From: UBA1141 sp963665155 | Lineage (GTDB): Bacteria > Chloroflexota > Dehalococcoidia > Lucifugimonadales > UBA3495 | NCBI GenBank assembly: GCA_963665155.2 | Contig: CAXXFI010000001.1 | Coordinates: 1-64,000, forward strand | DNA length: 64,000 bases | Direction: 5' to 3' | In this document: in pieces, positions 8,776 through 17,912 of the stretch | Position numbering within the stretch: the first letter of the stretch is position 1 | How the letters are laid out: every line of letters begins with the position of its first letter | The notes under the pieces: model-generated | Told to the model about the DNA's origin: nothing | The model's input: the letters and a program-made list of their open reading frames with translations, nothing else | The model's database searches: none | Made by a program: the position numbers and the translations under genes

Positions 8776-9496
8776 TTGCCAATAGAAGTCGGGATCTGGA
8801 GGGTTGACCACAGCCTCAAAAACATCGCATTTAACGAGATAGACCTAGAGTCGGAACTCCAGCAAATCATCGCGGACGATATTTCGGTAGTTGATTCTGG
8901 ACCAGTACGGGGTCGAGATTAACGCGGTGTTTGTCCGCATGTTCGAGGATGATGACCGTAAGTATTTGACGCGTGCATGGCTGAAAGAGCCGGTCGTCCT
9001 TCCTGCCGAAACGCTGTCGCGTCCTGGAACCGGAGGAGAATGGAATGGCGAATTCTACGTTTCGTTTGGGGTGGGACTTCACCGAAGATGGCCGGATGCG
9101 AAGAAGTATGGCTTCATAAGCGCGGGTGGCGGTGAGTGGTACGTGAACACTCTTAGGACACTTCAGCCAGGCAACCGAATCTGGGTAAATGTCCCAGGTA
9201 CCGGGTACGTAGGTGTTGGGGAGGTCGTTAGCGCAGCCGTGCGTTTTGACCAATTTAAGCTGAGCAACCAAGGTGTGGAGATGCCTATCGCTGACGTAGA
9301 AGTCGAAGCCCCTGAGATGTTCGATCAGGAGCACAGCGAACACATCGTGGGTGTTAACTGGACCAAGGCAGTGGACTTGCACGAGGCTGTTAAAGAGATA
9401 GGTTTCTTCGGGAACCAAAATACAGTCGCGAAACCGCGCGCTCAAAGTTGGCATTTCACAGTCGGGCGGCTGAAGACGCTTTGGCGGGTGTCATAG
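8776..9496 (+). pseudogene. NucS/DUF91-type endonuclease relic lacking its catalytic core
   Basis: The first 38 codons from TTG 8776 (LPIEVGIWRVD, then LESELQQIIADDISVVD) match the N-terminus of DUF91-type nucleases. The frame then breaks near 8890. The downstream frame resumes with YGVEINAVFVRMFEDDDRKY, a stretch that in full-length relatives lies after the nuclease core, and runs to 9496 with an extra C-terminal domain. The middle region expected to hold the catalytic residues is therefore missing, and a frameshift accompanies the deletion. AAGGAG precedes the TTG start. It is the first coding unit after the tRNA. Without the core it cannot be an active nuclease; the C-terminal part could still be translated from TTG 8891. 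Confidence 0.7.
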
Positions 9497-9771
9497 TGAC
9501 GTTTTGTACCCAGAGCAAACTTGTTGCGCACTGCCGACAGTGGCCAGGCAATTCTGAGTCAATAATTACGCAGGGCCGGTGGTGGCTGGGGAGTTAACTC
9601 TGGCGGGCATAAGACCTGATGTTCGACACCCTGTGGCAGTCAAGCCCAGAAGTTCAAAGCGCCACTTGGCCACCTATCTTCTGTCCCTCTAGGTCTACCC
9701 AATCCAACAGCCTCCTATCCGATCGTCGTGGCGTTTCCTATGACGAACTACTCTCCTCACAAAATTACTAT

Positions 9772-9809
9772 CCACTCAAAAGTTTGTAATACAGTAACGC
9801 TAAGCCCAC
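9772..9809. repeat. 38-bp imperfect direct repeat (copy 1; copy 2 at 11172-11210)
   Basis: CCACTCAAA and a following GTTTGTAnTACAGTA core are shared with 11172-11210, with about five differences in 38-39 bp. The two copies lie just upstream and just downstream of the gene at 9844-11055. Shorter related cores occur at 8669 and 11304. They could be duplicated promoters carried with each gene or recombination sites. Confidence 0.6.
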
Positions 9810-9843
9810 TTTTTTCGTGGGCACGGTTGCCCGGAGAGGCCTG

Positions 9844-11055
9844 ATGCTCCAGCTATTTGACTACAAACCCAGAGACTACGCCGAGCGATCGCTCAGAGCA
9901 GAGTCAATTTACGCTTTTCTCGATCGTTCATCGCTCCCGGAGTATGAGCGAGTGCGATGCATGCTTCAACGTTGGGTCGACCGATTCCCACCTAAGCACC
10001 AACCCGAGATTCTAGGCGAAATGCGCCACGAGGGTTCCGGCTCAAGGGCAAGAGATAAGCATTTCTATGCTGCATTCTTTGAGCTATTTTTGCATGAATT
10101 CTTGAGTGGCACCGGCGGGTCGGTAGAGGCCCAGCCTTCAATTCGGCGTCGGCCACCAGACTTTAGAGTGAATTTGAACCTCCAAGATAGGACTGAGTTC
10201 ACCTACATTGTTGAAGCCACTGACATCGATCTGGAAAGCGGTACGAGCCTGGAAAGAGACCGGAATGAACTTTCGGTCTTCGACATACTTAACGAGATTC
10301 CTTCGCCTGATTTTTCTTTATTTCTTGAAACCCAAGGGAAGCTGGAATCAACCCCGCCTAGATGGAAACTAAAATGCCACCTCGAAAAACTGATCAAAGA
10401 GACGGACTATGACGATCTGCTTCGCATTTACATGCTTTGCGGTCAAAACCCAACCCATCTCCCTACAATCCCCCCATTTCCCTACGGGAACTGGATATTA
10501 GCAGGTCGGCTGGTGCCGGTGTTGCCCGAGAACCGCCCGAGATCTGGAAAGCTTATATCGTTCTATCCTTCTAGGGTCAGTCCCATCGACGACATAGGCA
10601 AGACGAAGGCTCGGTTATACGAAAAAGCGAGTCAACACAAGAATATTGAAAACTTGATCATCGCCCTGCGGCGTGACAAAGCTAACGACAGACTAGACGA
10701 AGCGTTGATAGGGAAACGAGGTGCAAGTGTCCGCATACAACGTGAGAAAAGCGATTCCGGAGCGTTTCATAGTCCCTTTTATGATCGTAGGAAGGACGGA
10801 TTCTGGGCCAACAACTCTGGTCCCCAGAACCAAAATGTAATAGGCGTTGTAGAGTTTTATGACCTGTACCCGTGGTCCATGGAAAACGCGAAGGCGACTT
10901 TCTACTCAAACCCGTACGTGGACAAGCCTTTGCCGGACTGGACCAAATCCATCACCCATGCGGAGTACTCAGGCGGCGAGGTGAGCATTGTTGAGAGTAT
11001 ACCGCCATGCACATTGTTGAGAGATTACGAAGTCATAGGGAATCCCTTCGGGTAG
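9844..11055 (+). CDS. Unknown protein with nuclease-like PDF...VEAT residues
   Basis: A protein of about 403 aa of no family I can name. The ATG at 9844 is chosen because GGAGAGG lies 6 nt upstream; a GTG at 9817 in the same frame is possible. Residues about 60-130 read FYAAFFELFLHEFL, then RRRPPDFRVNL and FTYIVEATDID. A hydrophobic helix followed by R-P-D-F and V-E-A is the pattern seen in many PD-(D/E)XK-type proteins, though the final Lys is not obvious. No signal peptide or membrane segment. It is bracketed by 38-bp repeats in a region full of restriction and defence genes, so a defence or mobile-element role is plausible but unproven. Confidence 0.6.
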   Translation: MLQLFDYKPRDYAERSLRAESIYAFLDRSSLPEYERVRCMLQRWVDRFPPKHQPEILGEMRHEGSGSRARDKHFYAAFFELFLHEFLSGTGGSVEAQPSIRRRPPDFRVNLNLQDRTEFTYIVEATDIDLESGTSLERDRNELSVFDILNEIPSPDFSLFLETQGKLESTPPRWKLKCHLEKLIKETDYDDLLRIYMLCGQNPTHLPTIPPFPYGNWILAGRLVPVLPENRPRSGKLISFYPSRVSPIDDIGKTKARLYEKASQHKNIENLIIALRRDKANDRLDEALIGKRGASVRIQREKSDSGAFHSPFYDRRKDGFWANNSGPQNQNVIGVVEFYDLYPWSMENAKATFYSNPYVDKPLPDWTKSITHAEYSGGEVSIVESIPPCTLLRDYEVIGNPFG

Positions 11056-11457
11056 CCTCATATCCAAAATGCGATAGACGGTGGCTCAATCGGGTCGGTT
11101 ACAGCGGCCTGTAGGATTGTAGAGCGGCAACTGCCAAGCTGAGCGCACTAAGCCAAACTATATCGAGACCACCCACTCAAAGGTTTGTAGTACAGTACCG
11201 CTTGGCCCACCTAACTGGACAAAATCAAGAACCTTCATTCGACGGACTCAATAGACACGGAAAACTCAGGTACTCGTGGGCGGTCGATTTGGGTCCATTC
11301 AAGATTGCTAGACAGTAGCGTGCCTGCCGGAGAGGGTGGGGCCGTAGGGAACGGCGTGGCGCGCAGCCTGGGTACCGAACCCGGCTAGGCCGTCCGGAGC
11401 TGAGCTAGACGAGCCGGGATAGATGAGTCGTCTCCCCCATGACTGGTTCGATCCCTG
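11056..11457. other. Gene-free stretch with repeat copies
   Basis: No credible coding frame. It holds the second 38-bp repeat (11172-11210), the left copy of the 18-bp direct repeat (11218-11235), a further ACAGTAGCG core near 11310, and a 7-bp hairpin (GTCAACT/AGTTGAC, 11457-11477) at the very end of the following minus-strand fragment. Confidence 0.6.
11218..11235. repeat. 18-bp direct repeat, left copy (right copy 19911-19928)
   Basis: GACAAAATCAAGAACCTT is identical at 11218-11235 and 19911-19928, and a weaker match (GGCCCACC) extends upstream in both. The copies bracket an 8.7-kb block containing a serine recombinase and defence-type genes. This would fit attachment sites of a mobile island, or older copies of a shared intergenic sequence. 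Confidence 0.6.
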
Positions 11458-12400
11458 TCAACTGGGCCTGAGTTGACGGTAGGCAGAACCATCTTCGAGA
11501 TGCGGTTGGTTCTGTGAGGTTTTCGTCGGGAGAAAATGGCAATCGAGGCCCGTGCGCTGCGTCCAAGTCGCAAGTAGTGTCGCTCGGACGGCCGCGTTGT
11601 CGTAGATGACGGCCCCCGTCTCGCCACCCGCGTCCTCGTTGTCCGACGTCGTCTCCTTGATCGACAGCGAGGCGCCGAAACCCGACAGCACGATGAAGTA
11701 GTTGACGTTCTGGTACGCGAACGCGCCCGCCGGAGCCGTGAACTCGTTCAGGCCGACGGCGAAGGAGGACGGGTTGGCAAAGTCGAAAAGCTTGCTCGCG
11801 TTATTGGCTTGAATGGCCCCTTCAACGCCGCCGCTCCACAGGGAGACGGTCAGCCCGGACGGGACCGCGGCCAGGTCGATCGAGACGCTGGAGATGTCGT
11901 AGCCCTGGCCGTGATCCCCCAGCCTGAAGCCCAAGGCGTACTGCTGGGTGATGTTCGCCGTGGACGACGGCGACTGGCCCGTGTTGCTGACCAGCGTCGA
12001 CGTGGGCGCCGACGGGGGCGGTTCGACGATCGGGCCGAACGGCAGGCTGGTCACGGTCTCCGGGAAGCTGTCCCCGTCCGTGAACGAGACTCGCACCTTG
12101 ATCAGCTTGCCGACATCAGCTTCGACAGGCTGGTACGTATCCGAGTCGGCGCCCACGTCCGTCTCGAAGTTGCCGTCGACCCGGATCCACTGGTAGGACC
12201 AGTGGAAGGTGACGTAACTACGTTCGACTCTGACAATAGGGAGCCCGTCCTCGTCGGCGATGCCCTCAGTGTCGGCAAACAGGATGCCTGCGCCTTGCGC
12301 GGAAGCCAGGACTACCGGCCGGCCGGTGGCGGTCTGGTTCGCGGGCCTTTCAGAGCCACGGACGAGCCCAGCGCTACCCGTCGAAACCCGAAGATTGGGC
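11458..12400 (-). pseudogene. Fragment of a large bacterial surface protein (Ig-like and anchor-type domain)
   Basis: The open frame from about 12400 carries remnants of an Ig-like repeat (ATGRPVVLASAQGAG, then DTEGIADEDGLP and FHWSYQWIRVDG) with no start codon or signal peptide. The middle (NTGQSPSSTANITQQYALGF) resembles the beta-sandwich domain found in secreted choice-of-anchor-type proteins. The last 40 residues look unrelated, so the 3' end is also replaced. It is a stranded piece of a much larger exported protein. The decayed surface-protein gene at 20211-23410 is of a similar class but does not visibly join to it. Confidence 0.6.
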
Positions 12401-12408
12401 GGAGGCCC

Positions 12409-13044
12409 TCATCTCCAGTTCATTCCGATCACCATAGGGAGATCCCCCGACTCTGTGACTATATTCCCTATGGTGGTGGGCGGCCCCCAAACCAGCGGCT
12501 TGTGATTAGCTACTTTGCATGAGGGGACGAAGGTGATGGGGTTCGACAATTCCCCCGCTTGCGGCATATACGACGGCGAATCCTTGAGGTCGTTGGGAGG
12601 GAATGGCCGGGCCACCTTTTCCTGCGGTTCCACTCTAACTGTCTCGTGTAGCCCGATGACTTTGCTTGTCAAGGACCCATGCGGGAGAGCTGCTCTAGCA
12701 GCCAAAGCAAGTGCATCGTTCCTGCTGCCACGAGTCCGCAGCCTACGCCGAAGCTTCAAGAAGCGGCTCATTTTCAGGGCAGGCACACCATCCGCCGTGT
12801 CTGCCAGGATGCCGTCCCAAACGCTTTCGGCTGGTATGTGAACGTCCAGATCAGTAATCACCACCGGCGACCTGCCATGGTTGGTGACAACAACATCAAC
12901 CGAAAGCGGGCTCACTCTAGTATCCGTGACCAACTCCACCGACACCGCCACTCTCCTCCTGTAAACGTACAGCAGATAGCCCACCAGTAGGGTCAAGACT
13001 ACGCCAACAGCAGGCGAGACAGTCAGTAACAGCAATCTGGTCAT
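12409..13044 (-). CDS. Membrane-anchored protein of unknown function
   Basis: A 211-aa protein with a single N-terminal membrane segment (residues 3-28, LLLLTVSPAVGVVLTLLVGY) followed by RRR, which predicts a cytoplasmic main body. The segment VDVVVTNHGRSPVVITDLDVHIP is a beta-sandwich-like stretch seen in many small single-pass proteins of bacterial accessory regions. No catalytic motif is visible. It lies between a surface-protein fragment and an ApeA-like gene, all on the minus strand with gaps of 250 bp or less. I do not recognise the family. Confidence 0.6.
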   Translation of the reverse strand: MTRLLLLTVSPAVGVVLTLLVGYLLYVYRRRVAVSVELVTDTRVSPLSVDVVVTNHGRSPVVITDLDVHIPAESVWDGILADTADGVPALKMSRFLKLRRRLRTRGSRNDALALAARAALPHGSLTSKVIGLHETVRVEPQEKVARPFPPNDLKDSPSYMPQAGELSNPITFVPSCKVANHKPLVWGPPTTIGNIVTESGDLPMVIGMNWR

Positions 13045-13311
13045 AATCTAGTACTCAGCAGGGTTACGCCCGATTTCGGGCCGTGCAGAGGGGACTAACA
13101 GATCTTGTTAGTCGATAGTCAACTTCGTTTTGGCAATTGTTTAAGAAAACGGACTTTCCGTTCTTGCACCCTCTTAATTCGGTGCTTCCGTGCCAGCCGC
13201 CATGCCTGTCTCACCTGCTCTCGCCCGGCCTTCGCGCAACGAGGCTGGAGACAGGGGTATCCGGGAGAGGGGCTGCCATGGCAACGATGGTTATCCACCT
13301 GGGGGATAGAG

Positions 13312-14742
13312 TTAGCTAACTTGGACCCCTAATCTTCTACGAAGGCCGCGATTTTCTCGAATGATGGAGTCAATAGACGAGTCCTCAAGGTCGATCAGAC
13401 TCAGCAGATGTAGTTGGAACAGGGCCTCTAACTTCCCATACAGGTCAAACATTTCGTCTGAGCCAGTTGCTCTATCCCCGGTAGTGGCCTCATCATAATG
13501 GGTGAGATAGTTTCTGGTATCGCAGACCCTACTGACGAAAGCCCTGCTCTTCTCGTGGTCGCCGAACCAACGTTCAAGTGGTTCCAGAAGTCTCTCGATG
13601 CGGTGCCTGAAGGATAGTTTATTGGCATAGTATAGCCTGTGACTCAACCACTGTCGTCTGTTTCTTGGACAGCTCTGCAATACTGATTCGCGCAGGCTGG
13701 CAAACTCTTCCTCTGACATCTCTGTCTCATCAGAACTTCTTTGATGCAATGTCTCAAGTGCTTGAGTAAGCCAGAGAATTTTCGTATCCAAGAATTGAGA
13801 AGGCTGCGTCCTCAAAGCGAAATAGAGATTGAACGCAGGTTCGAAGGTCTCGTAGTTCTCGAACCACTTGCCCATCATGTTGTCGAGTTGACTGGCGACG
13901 TGTGGATACCGAAAGAGGGCGTCGTGCCAACGTGTCGTGGGTTTCTTTTCAGGCCAGGGAGCGAACTGGCCGTATACTCTGACGGGTATTCGACGGCTCT
14001 CTTCCTCTGCGGTCTCCTGATCCAAGTATCCGGTCATTGACTGTATGAATACAGCCTGATCCAATGCGAGAGTTAGGAAGTTGCATAGCTTGAATGCCAG
14101 AGACGAGAAATACTCAATAGGTCGCGGCTCCCTGAGTTTCACCAGTGCTAGCGCAGTCTGTTGGACCGTAGCTTCAGTCCCAAGCACGGAAACACTAGGA
14201 AAGGTCAAGCCGAACCTAAACGTCAGCTCAGCGTCACACGGAAGATGTAGCGGAATGTCATCAGGCACATGAAAGTGAATCGAACCTTTCCAGTTTTCAA
14301 TGTCTTGTTCAATCTCGATCCCGGAAATCGAAAGCCAAGCGTCAAGCCCTTCTACGGAAAAGCTGAATTCCGAAAACAGCGCCTCCTCTCCTTCACTATA
14401 CTCGGCACCGACGAGCGCGAGTTCGGCGTAGATTGTTGATGTAGACACATGACCCGGAAGAGAGAAACGACTGTTCTGCCGGAGACATCGATCTAACGTT
14501 ATTCGCCCGCCTCGTTGTAGGATCCCTACTATGCGTCCTGGGTCTGGCGCTGCTTCTTCTATGTTTGGCGTAGCTGATACACCAAACCTTCTAGGTGTCA
14601 CGAGAGGATCGCCAAACACTCCTGCCAAGTCGACTGTGATTTCGCCTGACTCGGAAATCTTGAGGACGCCAGACAATTGAGTATCTGGTTGCCCAGGCAG
14701 CCAGAACACGCCTGTGGTTTCTATTGGTTCAGCGAGTCGCAT
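13312..14742 (-). CDS. ApeA-like HEPN-domain anti-phage protein
   Basis: A 476-aa protein laid out like ApeA defence proteins. A beta-rich N-terminal half (residues 1-230, beginning with a short GxFWLPGQP-type entry) is followed by an all-alpha C-terminal HEPN domain (about 300-470). The HEPN RNase signature R-X4-H is present in TRNYLTHYD (R410, H415). Known ApeA proteins abort phage infection by cleaving RNA, and HEPN domains act as RNases when dimerised. The gene stands alone with no partner, as is typical. The assignment is by architecture and motif read by eye. Another HEPN-containing family is the main alternative. Confidence 0.7.
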   Translation of the reverse strand: MRLAEPIETTGVFWLPGQPDTQLSGVLKISESGEITVDLAGVFGDPLVTPRRFGVSATPNIEEAAPDPGRIVGILQRGGRITLDRCLRQNSRFSLPGHVSTSTIYAELALVGAEYSEGEEALFSEFSFSVEGLDAWLSISGIEIEQDIENWKGSIHFHVPDDIPLHLPCDAELTFRFGLTFPSVSVLGTEATVQQTALALVKLREPRPIEYFSSLAFKLCNFLTLALDQAVFIQSMTGYLDQETAEEESRRIPVRVYGQFAPWPEKKPTTRWHDALFRYPHVASQLDNMMGKWFENYETFEPAFNLYFALRTQPSQFLDTKILWLTQALETLHQRSSDETEMSEEEFASLRESVLQSCPRNRRQWLSHRLYYANKLSFRHRIERLLEPLERWFGDHEKSRAFVSRVCDTRNYLTHYDEATTGDRATGSDEMFDLYGKLEALFQLHLLSLIDLEDSSIDSIIRENRGLRRRLGVQVS

Positions 14743-15048
14743 GAGCGGTGTTCAATTGTGGATCAGTTTGGATCTGGACAATCACAAGTGTCCAGCGCAG
14801 TATCAGGCCCCGGCGTGGGTCATCCAGGTGTCCTTGACCAAGTGCAGGTACTTCACCATCATTGGGTCCAATCTAGATTAGCTCGGTCTTTGGCATTAGG
14901 TTGAGGCGATGTAGTCTATGCACTCTTTGGCTCTTTCCTAGGGTTACCCGATCCGCCTCTCATTCTAAGTTATGAGGGACATCCGTTGCCATCTTCCCAG
15001 CAATCTAGAGAGAGATGTAGTTGCCCCCTTCTCCCTTTATCGTCACAA
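14743..15048. other. Gene-free stretch
   Basis: No credible coding frame, tRNA or clear repeat is seen between the ApeA-like gene start and the response-regulator fragment. Confidence 0.5.
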
Positions 15049-15362
15049 TCATGCCTCCTCGTGCATGTGCGTCTCCCCCTTGGGCATCCGGTAGCCGACG
15101 CGAGGCTCGGTGAAGATGTAGGTGGGGTTGTCGGCGTCGTCGCCCAGCTTGCGGCGGAGCTTACTTACGATGGTGCGCATGGGCCGCACGTCGCCGCTGC
15201 TCTTCTCGCCCCAGACCCGTTCCAGCAGATGCTCGTAGGTCAACAGCCGCCCGGCGTTCGCCGAAAGCTCGGCGAGCAGCCGGTACTCCATCGCTATCAG
15301 CGGGAGCGGACGACCGGCAAGCGTCACCCGGCGTTCGGCATAGTCGATTATCAGGTCGCCAC
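15049..15362 (-). pseudogene. OmpR/PhoB-type response regulator, DNA-binding domain fragment
   Basis: Only the C-terminal winged-helix domain remains, about 100 aa. It shows GGDLIIDYAERRVTLAG, then MEYRLLAELSANAGRLLTY and the recognition-helix region VRPMRTIVSKLRRKLGDD, closing with PRVGYRMPKGE. All are standard for the Trans_reg_C family, which binds promoter DNA as the output of two-component systems. The receiver domain with its phosphorylated Asp is missing. Sequence beyond about 15362 belongs to an IS1182-type transposase read in the other direction, so the gene was cut by that element. No sensor kinase is nearby. Confidence 0.85.
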
Positions 15363-16584
15363 CCGGCTGGGCCTGTTCTGTGAGACGATGCGGTTGTTCC
15401 TGAGGGCCTTGCGCTGGGAGCACCCAGAGCTTCGCCCTGGGGTTCTGGAGGGCCTCCTAGGGCGCTATTTGAAGGAAGAAGACGAGGCGACCCACTACGA
15501 GGACGCCCGCACGGGGGAGGGTCGGCGACGCCTTTCGGTCTGTGCCCGGGACCTCTACCGGCTAGTGGACCGGTTCCATGGCACGACTGCTGCCCAGCTG
15601 GAGGAGTACCGGCTGCTGGAGCGGCTGCTGCGGGAGCAGTGCCATGTGGGCAAACACCGGGACGGGCGCCCCAGGGACGATGACGACGATGCTGGGGAAT
15701 GCAAGGTGCCCGTGGCCTTGAAGGACCCGAAGCAGGTGTACGCCGACTCGCTGCAATCGCCCCACGACCCGGATGTGACCTACAGCGGCCACAAGGGGAA
15801 GGGGTACGAGGTGCAGGTGGCGGAGACCTGCCACGAGGAGAACGCCACCCAGCTCATCACCCACGTGGAGGTGACCCCCTCGAGTGGGAGCGACACCGAC
15901 GTGAGCGTGCTGGTCGTTGACGGGCTCGCGGAGCGGAAGGTCCGACCGGACGAGCTCTTCGCCGACACGGCGTATGGGTCGGGCCGCAATGCCTTCGAAG
16001 CCTCGCGCCGGGGAACGGAACTGGTGAGCCCGGTGGCGGGGTCGGCGCCGGGGAACTCGCACGAAGGAGAGGGTGACGGACCACCGCCGCTCACCGCCGC
16101 GGACTTTCAGATCGACGTCACAGGGGAGCAGGCCACGGTGTGCCCCGCCGGCCACCCGTCCATCGAGGAGCACGAGCTGGAGGATGCGCCGGAGCGGGTA
16201 GAGGTCCACTTTGCCAGGACAACATGCGAGCCCTGCCCCTTGCGGTCCCGTTGCCCAGTGAAGCTGGACCGGCGTGCGGGGGCCTACGTCCTCAAGGCGG
16301 ACCTGGTGAAGGTGAACATCGAGCGGCGCCGGAGGGCCGAGGCCACCGAGGAGTGGCGCAAGCGGTATGCCATAAGGGCCGGGATCGAGGGAACGAACTC
16401 CGAGCTGAAGCGCGCCCACGGGCTTGGGCGCTTGCGGGTGCGAGGGGGCCGTCGGGTGCGGCTTGCCGTCTACCTGAAGGCGTTGGCGTGCAACTTCAAG
16501 CGGATGGTCCATGCACGCCTGGTGGAGATGGAGAACACGGCTCAGCGGGCGGTCGGGACGGTACCTGCGGTCGCGGCCGCATGA
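15361..16584 (+). pseudogene. IS1182-family transposase lacking its N-terminus
   Basis: From LGLFCETMRLFLRAL (about 15367) to the stop at 16584 the frame matches the C-terminal 400 residues of IS1182-type transposases. It has the insert TYSGHKGKGYEVQVAET, then ELFADTAYGSG, the Cys cluster CEPCPLRSRCPV and the final basic ELKRAHGLGRLRVRGG region. The frame continues upstream to 14986 only because the overlapping response-regulator fragment is GC-rich; that part is not transposase. Without the first 150 or so residues it is not expected to be active. The left end of the element is missing, so it probably transposed or recombined into the regulator gene and lost an end. Confidence 0.8.
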
Positions 16585-16745
16585 GGGCGCCGCTCCACAA
16601 CTTCCACCGGGTGCCCTGAGCCACGGAAGGGGTACCGCAACGGGATCACGCTTGTCCTGAGCGCAGCAGATAGGGCGGTGAGGCCAGCAGCCGGCATCCC
16701 GTGGCCTCCTCCGCTCCAGACCACCTTCGCACGCCAGGGCTCATC

Positions 16746-17837
16746 TCAAACAGGCCTTGTTACGAGGGAATCAATCTTGTCGACGATCATCTGCTCGAAG
16801 CGGCGGGCGTTGAGCCTGGGGGTAACGCAGGCGTTCTTGCCGCGCTTCATGATCGACTGGCAGACGTAGTAGGAGAACTGGCCGCTCTTGGCGTCCTGGC
16901 CGGAGAGCGCCCTGCCGCACGCCTTGCACTTGACCAGACCGCTGAGCAGGTAGGTGCTTCCGACCCTTCGGGGATGGGACCTCTTGGGAGCACGGGCGCG
17001 CATCAGCTTGCCGACTCGGTTGAACTGGGCCTTCGTGATGATGGCGGGGAACGCCTTCTCCACCCGCACCGGCTCGGCGTTGTCCTTTGCGTTCGCGCCC
17101 CAGACCAGAGTCCCCGTGTAAGCCTCGTTGATGAGGATGGCATGGACACTGGTCTTGCCCCACAGCTTCCCCCTGGGGCTGGCGATGCCCTCGTCGTTGA
17201 GGGTCCTATTGATGTCCGTCATTCCGTTGCCGGCCTCGGCCATATCGAAGATGCGCTTGACGATGTGGGACGCATCCGGGTTGGGTTGCAGAGAGGGGCG
17301 CTTCTTGGCCCCGTCCTGCACCATGACTCGGTTGTAACCGAAAGGGGCGTAGCTGGAAACCCAGAAGCCGCGAGAGGCGGACTCCCGCATCCCCCTGACA
17401 ACTTCCTGCGCCAGATTCTCGCTGTAGAATTCGTCCACGCTCTCGATGATTCCCTCAAGCAGCTTGCCGGTGGGGGTGTCGTCGGCGTGCTCGGTGATGG
17501 AGACGACGCGGACGCCCTTGCGCCGGAGCATGGACTTGAAGGCGACGGCGTGCTCGCGCTTTCTGGTGAAGCGGGAGAACTTCCAGACGAGGATTTCCTT
17601 GAAGGGGGCCTCGGGCTTGGCGGCCTCGTCGATCATCCTGCGGAACTGGGGCCTCTCGGCGATGCGCCCGCTCTCGGCCTCGTCCACGTACTCGCGGACT
17701 ACGATGTATCCGTTCTTCTGTGCATGGTCCCTGAGCGCCCGCAGCTGTGCGGCGACGGAGAGGTCCACGTCCTGCCGGTCGCTGGAGACCCTGGCGTAGA
17801 GGGCCGCCGGGGTAAGCGGCTGTAGGTGCTTCTTCAT
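16746..17837 (-). CDS. Large serine recombinase, short C-terminus
   Basis: A 363-aa site-specific recombinase. The ATG at 17837 is preceded by GAGGAGG. The resolvase domain holds the catalytic Ser18 in YARVSSDRQ. A recombinase domain follows (ASRGFWVSSYAPFGYNR), then a zinc ribbon beginning CKACGRALSG. Members of this family usually continue for another 100-150 residues as a coiled coil, but this one stops soon after the ribbon (DSLVTRPV), so it may be 3'-truncated and inactive. It probably integrated the surrounding block. A second N-terminal fragment with almost the same start lies at 19105-19215. Confidence 0.88.
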   Translation of the reverse strand: MKKHLQPLTPAALYARVSSDRQDVDLSVAAQLRALRDHAQKNGYIVVREYVDEAESGRIAERPQFRRMIDEAAKPEAPFKEILVWKFSRFTRKREHAVAFKSMLRRKGVRVVSITEHADDTPTGKLLEGIIESVDEFYSENLAQEVVRGMRESASRGFWVSSYAPFGYNRVMVQDGAKKRPSLQPNPDASHIVKRIFDMAEAGNGMTDINRTLNDEGIASPRGKLWGKTSVHAILINEAYTGTLVWGANAKDNAEPVRVEKAFPAIITKAQFNRVGKLMRARAPKRSHPRRVGSTYLLSGLVKCKACGRALSGQDAKSGQFSYYVCQSIMKRGKNACVTPRLNARRFEQMIVDKIDSLVTRPV

Positions 17838-17912
17838 GCTGTCCTCCTCTGCAAATGCTTGCGCTTCTTCATGTCCAATAAGGGAGCACGCGGGTTTGCA
17901 AACGTTTGCCAA

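Noticed and set aside
11340..11460. A second tRNA (GGTTCGATCCC-like T loop near 11443)
   Set aside because: The acceptor and D stems cannot be paired, and the T stem has mismatches.
14986..15360. N-terminal extension of the IS1182 transposase
   Set aside because: That stretch is the antisense of a clear OmpR-type DNA-binding domain.
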